NCBI GenBank assembly: GCA_027084065.1
Contig: JALWLR010000185.1
Span: 1-13,894 of the forward strand
From: Helicobacteraceae bacterium
GTDB taxonomy: Bacteria; Campylobacterota; Campylobacteria; Campylobacterales; Sulfurimonadaceae
DNA: 13,894 nt
Direction: 5' to 3'
Numbering within the stretch: position 1 is the stretch's first letter; each line of letters opens with the position of its first letter. Below are positions 6,702 through 11,694 of the stretch, piece by piece. The notes under the pieces are model-generated. The model was given only the letters and a program-made list of their open reading frames with translations. It did no database searches and was not told the DNA's origin. Both the position numbers and the translations under genes were made by a program.

Positions 6702-7190
6702 CTAATTTATATTTTGAGGAAAAGAAACAAAACCCTACAGAAAAATACAAAAAGGTACTGACTAAACGATCCAGCCAGCGGGTGGTGTGAGCCTCGAGGT
6801 CTTTTTAGCTACAGAATTTTAGAGGTAGTTATAATTAGTCAATTTCTAAGCTTAAGAATTGCTCTCAATGCCGATATTTCGCCTGCTGCAGCGAGTTGAC
6901 TATTTTATAAGTAGCAGTCAATTTTTACTTATAAAATGCAGGGGTGGGTTAAAAATTATCTACCCTGAACCTCTCCAGCGGCCGCCCAGCTCCACACAAA
7001 CAAAAACCGATTTTGAGGGGGTGGGGGTATAGGTTCTTTTTGGAGGTAAGGCCGATGCGGGTAGTGCGAGCCCCCAGCGCTTATCTGGTTAGACAATATT
7101 TTTATGTTTCTAATTTTTCAATTATGGACATCAGCCTAATATTATTCTCTTAGTGGAAATACCATTACAATATATATATAAAAACTATGA
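6702..7190. other. Non-coding stretch with GC-rich islands, candidate structured RNA or cis site
   Basis: No credible gene is seen on either strand. G+C-rich islands (about 6770-6800, 6967-6995, 7013-7080) stand in A+T-rich DNA. A 16-base motif GCGGGTRGTGYGAGCC occurs at 6778-6793 and 7057-7072 with two differences. GAACCT (6967-6972) can pair with AGGTTC (7031-7036), which is followed by TTTTT. AGTCAATTT occurs at 6837 and 6916. Islands like these in A+T-rich genomes often mark structured RNAs; an oriT, packaging or single-strand origin site is also possible. Confidence 0.4.
6902..6937. repeat. Perfect 12-bp inverted repeat (stem-loop)
   Basis: ATTTTATAAGTA (6902-6913) and TACTTATAAAAT (6926-6937) are exact complements around a 12-base loop. 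The stem is A+T-only apart from one G-C pair, and no T-run follows, so it does not look like a terminator. It could be a protein-binding dyad or a single-strand replication or processing site. Confidence 0.6.
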
Positions 7191-7196
7191 CTGATA

Positions 7197-7205
7197 TGAT
7201 ATAAT
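7197..7205 (+). promoter_or_regulatory. Extended -10 promoter of the toxin-antitoxin pair
   Basis: TGATATAAT (7197-7205) is a perfect extended -10 box (TG, one base, TATAAT) 30 bases before the toxin start. No clear -35 is seen. The A+T alternating stretch at 7170-7180 just upstream may be part of an autoregulatory operator, as BrnTA pairs repress themselves. Confidence 0.55.
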
Positions 7206-7235
7206 TTTTATACCTTAATAACCTATAGGCATGCA

Positions 7236-7514
7236 ATGGAGTTCGAATACGACAGCAAGAAAAGCCAGATAAACAAAGCAAAGCATGGCATAGACTTTGA
7301 GGAAGCCAAGCAGCTCTTTGAAGATGACAATTCTTTAGTAGTGCCAGCTAAAGAGGTAGCAGACGAGGAGCGTTATGCACTTATCGGCAGGATGAGTGGC
7401 AAATGCTATGTAGCCATTTTCACCTTTAGAAGAGAGAAGATTAGACTCATTAGTGTGAGACGATGTAGAAAGAAAGAGGAGGCAAATTATGAGCATTACA
7501 GCAAAAGAGTTTGA
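7236..7514 (+). CDS. brnT: BrnT family toxin, type II toxin-antitoxin
   Basis: A 92-residue protein matching BrnT, a small RelE-fold ribonuclease toxin that blocks translation. The family signature is clear at the N-terminus, FEYDSKKSQINKAKHGIDFE followed by EAKQLFEDD, and at the C-terminus, IRLISVRRCRKKEEANYEH. Length is normal for the family. It lies first in the pair and overlaps the antitoxin gene by 26 bases, the usual brnT-brnA order. There is no good ribosome site before the ATG at 7236, which may keep toxin output low. In this position it probably stabilises the element by killing or stalling cells that lose it. Confidence 0.9.
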   Translation: MEFEYDSKKSQINKAKHGIDFEEAKQLFEDDNSLVVPAKEVADEERYALIGRMSGKCYVAIFTFRREKIRLISVRRCRKKEEANYEHYSKRV

Positions 7515-7740
7515 CGAGAGATTTGAAAAAGAGGATATTAGCGATCTACTCGATTTCGAAGCGGCAAAACCTATTAAAGAGCTCAAAAAGCCAGCTATGA
7601 AAAAGATTAATATCGACTTGCCTACCAACATCCTGGAGCTTATCGATAAAGAAGCCAATAAGATAGGCGTTGCCAGACAAGCGCTGCTCAAGGTGTGGAT
7701 CGTGGAGCGGCTCAAAGATGAGTTGGCCAAACCTTTATAG
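7489..7740 (+). CDS. brnA: BrnA-type antitoxin (ribbon-helix-helix)
   Basis: An 83-residue protein. The N-terminal half (ITAKEFDERFEKEDISDLL, then DFEAAKPIKEL) is the toxin-binding arm. The C-terminal half is a ribbon-helix-helix DNA-binding domain (MKKINIDLPTNILELIDKEA, then a helix with ARQALLKVWIVERL). A strong GAGGAGG site lies inside the toxin gene just before the ATG, so more antitoxin than toxin should be made. It would neutralise BrnT and repress the shared promoter at 7197. The BrnA call rests on the partner and the domain order; it could also be named a CopG-family antitoxin. Confidence 0.88.
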   Translation: MSITAKEFDERFEKEDISDLLDFEAAKPIKELKKPAMKKINIDLPTNILELIDKEANKIGVARQALLKVWIVERLKDELAKPL

Positions 7741-7749
7741 GCAAACAAC

Positions 7750-7803
7750 CTACAGCAGTAGCACTAAGAAATAAAGAACCACCACTGCCAATATGAGACC
7801 CAT
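7750..7803 (-). CDS. Possible 17-residue hydrophobic peptide
   Basis: Coupled by TGATG to the frame before it, this frame encodes MGLILAVVVLYFLVLLL, a single uninterrupted membrane-spanning stretch. It is antisense-convergent with the antitoxin gene and ends nine bases from it. Tiny hydrophobic peptides of this form include type I toxins and small membrane regulators, but a frame of 18 codons can arise by chance. Confidence 0.22.
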   Translation of the reverse strand: MGLILAVVVLYFLVLLL

Positions 7804-7883
7804 CACAGGATAAACCCTGCCGCTGCACCTTCGATGCTGCCTTCTATAACAGCTTTGAGTGTAGAGATAACATCGATCTTCAT
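7803..7883 (-). CDS. Possible 26-residue small protein
   Basis: A short open frame with a hydrophobic end (AAAGFIL) and a possible site AAGGA about ten bases before its ATG. Its TGA overlaps the ATG of a second tiny frame (TGATG), which suggests coupling. No known family is recognised; it may be chance. Confidence 0.25.
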   Translation of the reverse strand: MKIDVISTLKAVIEGSIEGAAAGFIL

Positions 7884-7907
7884 ATCTAACCTATCCTTGC
7901 AAAGCAA

Positions 7908-8091
7908 GTTGACAATCTGCGTAGATTGACAATATCTCACTCCCATTATATCGGCTACAGGTGCATCGTCAACACCACTTTTTCAGCCTGGCACATCGAG
8001 CTAGGGCGCGGCCCTGCCGACCCCTGTAAAACCAAATGCCAGAAAGAACCTATCGAGAGTTTACACGATTGTCAACCAGGTTTACATCATT
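7908..8091. repeat. TTGACAAT and GTTTACA repeat cluster in non-coding DNA
   Basis: TTGACAAT occurs at 7909-7916 and 7926-7933, and its complement at 8068-8075; GTTGACAATC (7908-7917) and GATTGTCAAC (8067-8076) are a perfect 10-bp inverted pair. CAATCT-GCGT-AGATTG (7913-7928) is a dyad formed by the first two. GTTTACA followed by CGATT or TCATT occurs at 8059 and 8080, 21 bp apart. The stretch from 7884 to 8180 has no credible gene: the 91-codon frame at 7926-8201 lacks a ribosome site and any family likeness. Confidence 0.4.
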
Positions 8092-8101
8092 TTGTGCGTG
8101 C

Positions 8102-8143
8102 GAAAATTGGGGTTCGCGAGCACCGCAGCGATTTTCATTTTTT
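8102..8143 (+). terminator. Possible terminator-like hairpin
   Basis: GAAAAT (8102-8107) pairs with ATTTTC (8131-8136), with a possible inner GGT/ACC stem, and six T follow at 8138-8143. The stem is weak and the loop long. No gene clearly ends just upstream on the plus strand, so this could also be the 3' end of a small RNA. Confidence 0.25.
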
Positions 8144-8182
8144 AAGGACCCGCGCTAATACTATTTTACACATCCACTCTTT

Positions 8183-8191
8183 TGCTACAAT
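8183..8191 (+). promoter_or_regulatory. Extended -10 element directly before the small membrane gene
   Basis: TGCTACAAT is an extended -10 box ending at 8191. Transcription should begin about seven bases later, which is the ATG at 8198 itself. With no ribosome site in between, the message may be leaderless. Confidence 0.4.
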
Positions 8192-8197
8192 AGTGAT

Positions 8198-8395
8198 ATG
8201 AAAAAGTTTTTGAACATTATTATGGATAACGCTTTTTACGGTTATCTTTTTAGCGCCGCTCTTATCTTTTTATATACTTTCCCACAGACATTTGATTTTG
8301 AAGAGTGCCTGATAGGTAGCCTCTTCTTTGGCATCGGCATTATGCCTCTTGTAGCCTTTGTCCTGGCTGCCATAGAGTCTGTGCTTCCTGAATGA
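8198..8395 (+). CDS. Small two-helix membrane protein, unknown
   Basis: A 65-residue protein with a short basic N-terminus and two hydrophobic segments (about residues 12-29, FYGYLFSAALIFLYTF, and 38-60, CLIGSLFFGIGIMPLVAF) separated by an acidic loop (FDFEE). It is likely an inner-membrane hairpin with both ends in the cytoplasm. No Shine-Dalgarno sequence precedes the ATG, but an extended -10 box lies seven bases upstream. It is the last gene before the tRNA cluster and could belong to the element (small membrane cargo) or to the host. No family is recognised, and the evidence that it is real is its composition and the promoter only. Confidence 0.5.
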   Translation: MKKFLNIIMDNAFYGYLFSAALIFLYTFPQTFDFEECLIGSLFFGIGIMPLVAFVLAAIESVLPE

Positions 8396-8735
8396 ACACT
8401 CTAAACTCCACTACTCCCCACTGCTTTTAAGGTTTGAAAAATCAAGAGTTTTGAAAAGAGAAGTTTTCAATACTTTTTTGCGCTTATTTTCCCTTCTTTT
8501 CGACCCTCATCGGCAGATTTAAGGGTAGAAAGCTTAAAATGCCTCATTTCTAATCGTTGGTTTTAAGATTTGGTGATTTTCCGCGGTATTTGGGTCTTAT
8601 TCTTATGTTTTGTAGGTAACTATATAGTTTCAGGAAAATTGCTTACAATTGATTATGATTACTTTGCATTGACAAGTATAGCACAAAATCAAATATAAAA
8701 AAGCGTGATGGATGTTTGAAATCTGTCGACCAAAG
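8396..8735. other. Non-coding stretch between small membrane gene and element end
   Basis: No gene is seen. TTGAAAA (8451-8457) pairs with TTTTCAA (8464-8470) across six bases and T's follow at 8474-8479, which could end the gene before. On the plus strand there is a TTGACA at 8669-8674 and on the minus strand a TGCTATACT extended -10 (its TATACT complementary to 8675-8680). In an excised circle, a plus-strand start here would point across the joined ends towards the integrase. Confidence 0.3.
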
Positions 8736-8758
8736 GACGACACCCAAGACGACACCCA
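8736..8758. repeat. Tandem 11-bp repeats, candidate integrase arm sites
   Basis: GACGACACCCA occurs at 8736-8746 and 8748-8758, 12 bp apart in direct orientation, 46 bp from the 3' end of the tRNA-Leu gene. Tandem short repeats beside a tRNA 3' end are the usual form of arm-type binding sites of tyrosine integrases. The tRNA end nearest the repeats is its 3' end, the usual crossover side. The matching copy at the other element end would lie left of the window. Confidence 0.45.
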
Positions 8759-8804
8759 TCGAAACCTTAAACGCTAAGAAGTTCGATTTTTCGGTAGCTG
8801 GAGA

Positions 8805-8889
8805 TGGTGCGGACGAGAGGAGTCGAACCTCCACGCCTTGCGGCACCAGATCCTAAGTCTGGCGTGTCTGCCAGTTCCACCACGTCCGC
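8805..8889 (-). tRNA. tRNA-Leu(UAG)
   Basis: An 85-base gene with acceptor arms GCGGACG/CGTCCGC, a variable arm of class II size, anticodon loop CTTAGGA (anticodon UAG) and an encoded CCA end. It is the last gene of the tRNA transcript, and its 3' end faces the accessory DNA, making it the probable integration target. Confidence 0.95.
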
Positions 8890-8894
8890 ACAAG

Positions 8895-8971
8895 TGGTAC
8901 GCCCGCCAGGACTCGAACCTGGAACCTACGGCTTAGAAGGCCGTTGCTCTATCCGGTTGAGCTACGAGCGC
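8895..8971 (-). tRNA. tRNA-Arg(UCU)
   Basis: A 77-base gene with acceptor arms GCGCTCG/CGGGCGT (two G-U pairs), anticodon loop CTTCTAA (anticodon UCU, reads AGA/AGG) and an encoded CCA end. It lies five bases from the Leu gene, in the same transcript. Confidence 0.95.
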
Positions 8972-8992
8972 ATAGAGTCGTAAGAGTTTGGT

Positions 8993-9069
8993 TGGCACGC
9001 CCGAGAGGAGTCGAACCTCTAACCTACGGATCCGAAGTCCGTTGCTCTATCCAATTGAGCTACGGGCGC
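8993..9069 (-). tRNA. tRNA-Arg(UCG)
   Basis: A 77-base gene with acceptor arms GCGCCCG/CGGGCGT, anticodon loop CTTCGGA (anticodon UCG, reads CGN codons in part) and an encoded CCA end. It is similar to the neighbouring Arg gene in the D arm but differs in the anticodon and T arms. Confidence 0.95.
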
Positions 9070-9142
9070 ACATTCGGCCCATAGGCTAAAGCAACAAATC
9101 GTATCACTTTTACCTATCGAAAAAACAGGGCTCGAAAGAGAA

Positions 9143-9219
9143 TGGGGTGGATGACCGGACTCGAACCGGCGACCCCCAGAGCCACAATCTGGTGCTCTAA
9201 CCACCTGAGCTACACCCAC
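9143..9219 (-). tRNA. tRNA-His(GUG)
   Basis: Acceptor arms GTGGGTG/CATCCAC, anticodon loop TTGTGGC (anticodon GUG) and an encoded CCA end. The base before position 1 is G (complement of C at 9220) and the discriminator is C, the extra G-1:C73 pair typical of tRNA-His. Confidence 0.95.
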
Positions 9220-9235
9220 CACATGAGTGTGAAAA

Positions 9236-9313
9236 TGGTCGGGGCGGAGGGATTTGAACCCCCGACCCCCTGGTCCCAAACCAGGTGCGCTAACCAGGCT
9301 GCGCTACGCCCCG
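9236..9313 (-). tRNA. tRNA-Pro(UGG)
   Basis: A 78-base gene with acceptor arms CGGGGCG/CGCCCCG, anticodon loop TTTGGGA (anticodon UGG) and an encoded CCA end. It is the first gene after the promoter of the cluster. Confidence 0.95.
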
Positions 9314-9327
9314 ACAATTGGACTGAA

Positions 9328-9356
9328 ATTATAGTTAAAAACACTTTTTTTGTCAA
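9328..9356 (-). promoter_or_regulatory. Strong promoter of the tRNA cluster
   Basis: Read on the minus strand, TTGACA (9351-9356) and TATAAT (9328-9333) are separated by exactly 17 bp. This is a full consensus sigma-70 promoter, unusual in this phylum where the -35 is normally weak, and it fits the high demand for tRNA. Transcription would start near 9321, just before tRNA-Pro. Confidence 0.85.
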
Positions 9357-9360
9357 GAAT

Positions 9361-9369
9361 TGCTATAAT
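9361..9369 (+). promoter_or_regulatory. Extended -10 promoter of the symporter operon
   Basis: TGCTATAAT (9361-9369) lies 24 bases before the TTG start of the symporter. Its -35 region would fall inside the spacer of the divergent tRNA promoter, so the two cannot easily be occupied at once. Confidence 0.6.
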
Positions 9370-9393
9370 TACGCAAAAACGAAGGAATGGGCC

Positions 9394-10746
9394 TTGAAAA
9401 TCCAAAGATTTAGCAAAATCGGCTTCATTTTGGCGGCGGCAGGAAGTGCCGTAGGCTTGGGAAACATCTGGAAGTTTCCCTACATGACCGGGGTCTATGG
9501 AGGCGGTGCATTCGTGCTGGTCTATCTGGTTACCATCGCGTTTATCGGTTTTTCGGTGATGATAGCCGAGATGCTCATCGGAGCCCTGGGGCGCAAAGAT
9601 ACCGTCAGCTCTTTCGAAAAGCTAGCACCACCCAAGAAAAAGTGGTGGAAATATGCCGGTTTCATGGGTTTTAACGGCATCATCATCATGACCTTCTACT
9701 CCGTGGTCATCGGCTGGATATTCTACTATCTGGTCAATGTGTTCGCGGGGCTACCTGCCACCACCGACGAGGCCAAGCATATTTTCAACGCTCTCGTGAG
9801 CGACCAGGTACTGGTGCAGGTCTTTTTCCACACCCTCAGCGTCATAATCGTCGGCTACATCGTCTATCGCGGTATCAAAGGGGGTATCGAAAAGATCAAC
9901 CTTATCTTGATGCCTGCTCTCATCGTTATCCTCTTCGGTCTCCTCGCCTACGCCTTTACACTCGATGGCTTCGATAAAGCCTTTGCCTTTATGTTCGAAC
10001 CGAAGTGGGAAAAACTGAACTCCGAAGCCTTCATCCGCGCTATCGGCCACTCCTTCTTTACGCTCTCGCTGGGTATGGGGGCCATCATGACCTACGCAGC
10101 ATCGCTCCCCAAAGATACTAGCATCACCAAGACCGCCTTTATCGTCACCTTCATGGACACCCTCATCGCCTTGGTGGCGGGACTCGTGATCTTTAGCTTT
10201 TTGTTTCAATTCGGCGCCAAGCCGGGGCAGGGACCGGGACTTGTTTTTATCTCCTTGCCCACGATCCTCAACAACTTCGGCTCCCTCGGCATCTTCTTCG
10301 CCTTCTTGTTTTTCCTGGCTCTCGCATTTGCCGGTATCACCTCCGCCATCAGTCTCGTCGAGCCCGTGGTGCAGTATCTCATCGACCGCTTCAACATGAC
10401 GCGCACCAAAGCGGTGGTGCTCATTAGCATCATCTACTGGCTCGTGGGTATCGGTGCGATACTTTCCTATTCCAAAGCGTGGGGAGAGGCTTTCACCTTC
10501 CTCGGCAAGCCGCTTTTCGATCTGCTCGAATACACCACCGACTCGATTCTTTTGCCGCTGGGCGGTTTCCTCATAGCCGTCTTCGTAGGCTACGTCTTGC
10601 CTAAAAGCGAGGTGCGCGCACACCTCAACACCCCAAGCGAGCTGCGTGCGTCACTCTATAGCGTATGGCTCTTTTCCATCCGCTACATCGCACCGCTAGC
10701 CCTCATCTTCATGATGCTCAACCTCATGGGAATCGTCACGCTATGA
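9394..10746 (+). CDS. Sodium-dependent transporter, NSS/SNF family
   Basis: A 450-residue inner-membrane symporter of the neurotransmitter:sodium symporter family (LeuT fold), which takes up an amino acid or similar compound with Na+. The signature of the first unwound helix, GSAVGLGNIWKFPY, is followed by GGGAFVLVYL and about eleven hydrophobic segments in all; length fits bacterial members such as MhsT and TnaT. The start is TTG at 9394, chosen because GAAGGA lies seven bases upstream and the protein then begins LKIQRFSKIGFILAAAG; an open frame from 9142 runs back through tRNA genes and is not coding. It overlaps the peptidase gene by four bases (ATGA). The substrate cannot be told from the sequence. 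Confidence 0.93.
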   Translation: MKIQRFSKIGFILAAAGSAVGLGNIWKFPYMTGVYGGGAFVLVYLVTIAFIGFSVMIAEMLIGALGRKDTVSSFEKLAPPKKKWWKYAGFMGFNGIIIMTFYSVVIGWIFYYLVNVFAGLPATTDEAKHIFNALVSDQVLVQVFFHTLSVIIVGYIVYRGIKGGIEKINLILMPALIVILFGLLAYAFTLDGFDKAFAFMFEPKWEKLNSEAFIRAIGHSFFTLSLGMGAIMTYAASLPKDTSITKTAFIVTFMDTLIALVAGLVIFSFLFQFGAKPGQGPGLVFISLPTILNNFGSLGIFFAFLFFLALAFAGITSAISLVEPVVQYLIDRFNMTRTKAVVLISIIYWLVGIGAILSYSKAWGEAFTFLGKPLFDLLEYTTDSILLPLGGFLIAVFVGYVLPKSEVRAHLNTPSELRASLYSVWLFSIRYIAPLALIFMMLNLMGIVTL

Positions 10747-11522
10747 GAAAACTTTTGCTGATACTCGTGGCCTGGCCGCTCCTGGCCGCCACCATCTACA
10801 ACGGCCAGACCTTCATCATCCCTTTTGATAAAACCTACAAAACCTTCATGACCCATACCACCGTAGGAAATCTCCTCATCATCCCCATCCCCTACGATGC
10901 CAAACCCGCCACCAGATGGCTGCGCATCGACGGCAAAGCGGTGCGCCTGGTGATCAAACGCAAGCGCTACCCCAAAGCGCGCCTGCGCGTGGATCCTTCC
11001 AAGGTGCACCCTCCCAAGCTAGCGCGAAAACGCATCGCAGCCGAATACAAAGAGGCCAAAAAAATCTACACCCACGTCACACCAAAAAGCTACATCACCC
11101 GCCCTTTCGCTCTGCCACTTTATAGCGAGATCACCGATACTTTCGGTACGGCACGCATCTTCAACGGCTCCTTGGCAAGCTATCATAGCGGCACCGATTT
11201 TCGCGCGCGCATCGGCACACCCGTGCGCGCCGTCAACGATGGCAAAGTGGTCTTAGCGAAAAAGCGCTACTATGCGGGAGGTTCCGTCATCATCGATCAT
11301 GGACGAGGGATCTATAGCTGCTACTATCATCTGAGTCGCTTCAAAGTAAAACCTGGAGAAATGATCAAAAGAGGAGAGGTCATAGCCCTTAGCGGCAAGA
11401 GCGGTCGCGTGACGGGACCACACCTGCACCTGAGTTTCAAGGTGCGCGGCATCACCGTCGATCCGCTCCAGTTTATCGAAGCTTTCAACCGCGCATTTGA
11501 GCATATACAATATAATAAATGA
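10743..11522 (+). CDS. Secreted M23 (LytM) peptidoglycan endopeptidase
   Basis: A 259-residue protein with a signal peptide (MRKLLLILVAWPLLAA), so it acts in the periplasm on peptidoglycan cross-bridges. Residues about 16-135 form a mixed N-terminal domain rich in Lys and Arg. Residues 140-250 are a complete M23 domain: zinc ligands in YHSGTDF (HxxxD) and GPHLHLSF (HxH), with GGSVIIDHGRGIYSCYYHLS between them. All catalytic residues are present. The true start is the ATG at 10743, overlapping the symporter stop; an ORF from 10665 is a read-through of the symporter. Related proteins shape the cell wall in helical relatives, but this one is shorter than Csd3/Pgp-type enzymes, so no cell-shape role is claimed. 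Confidence 0.92.
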   Translation: MRKLLLILVAWPLLAATIYNGQTFIIPFDKTYKTFMTHTTVGNLLIIPIPYDAKPATRWLRIDGKAVRLVIKRKRYPKARLRVDPSKVHPPKLARKRIAAEYKEAKKIYTHVTPKSYITRPFALPLYSEITDTFGTARIFNGSLASYHSGTDFRARIGTPVRAVNDGKVVLAKKRYYAGGSVIIDHGRGIYSCYYHLSRFKVKPGEMIKRGEVIALSGKSGRVTGPHLHLSFKVRGITVDPLQFIEAFNRAFEHIQYNK

Positions 11523-11557
11523 TTCTTTAAAAATCTAAAACAAGAATTTCCTGTGCA

Positions 11558-11588
11558 CTCCAAAAAAGAAATTAAGGCTAAAGATGCG
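11558..11588. repeat. Copy A of a ~30-bp imperfect direct repeat around the AbiEii gene
   Basis: CTCCAAAAA, a short variable part, then ATTAAGGCTAAAGA (11571-11584) and CG. The same order recurs at 12662-12690, with two length differences and a few mismatches. This copy lies in the non-coding DNA between the peptidase and AbiEii genes, 107 bp past the AbiEii stop. Confidence 0.55.
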
Positions 11589-11694
11589 AGTATAAGGATA
11601 TAGGTAGCAAAATCGTGCATAGGAGGCTCGTAGAGCTTTAACTCGATACTTTTCTCGAATTTCGAAAAAAAATCGAAATACGGCGAAATTAGAG

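Noticed and set aside
7926..8201. A 91-codon frame between brnA and the small membrane gene
   Set aside because: No ribosome site, no recognisable domain, and it crosses the TTGACAAT/GTTTACA repeats and a hairpin.
8643..8846. A 67-codon minus-strand frame across the element end and tRNA-Leu
   Set aside because: It begins inside a tRNA gene and its GVVLGVV segment is only the translation of the 11-bp tandem repeat.
9142..9393. An N-terminal extension of the symporter
   Set aside because: It runs through tRNA-His and tRNA-Pro and both promoters; the TTG at 9394 has a proper ribosome site.
9751..10623. A 290-codon minus-strand frame
   Set aside because: It is the antisense shadow of the symporter, rich in Asp, Glu and His as expected from the complement of membrane-protein codons.
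11659..11679. ATTTCGA/TCGAAAT stem as a bidirectional terminator between the convergent M23 and AbiEii genes
   Set aside because: It has a 7-bp A+T-rich stem with an all-A loop and no T-run on either side; too weak to call, though the position is right.
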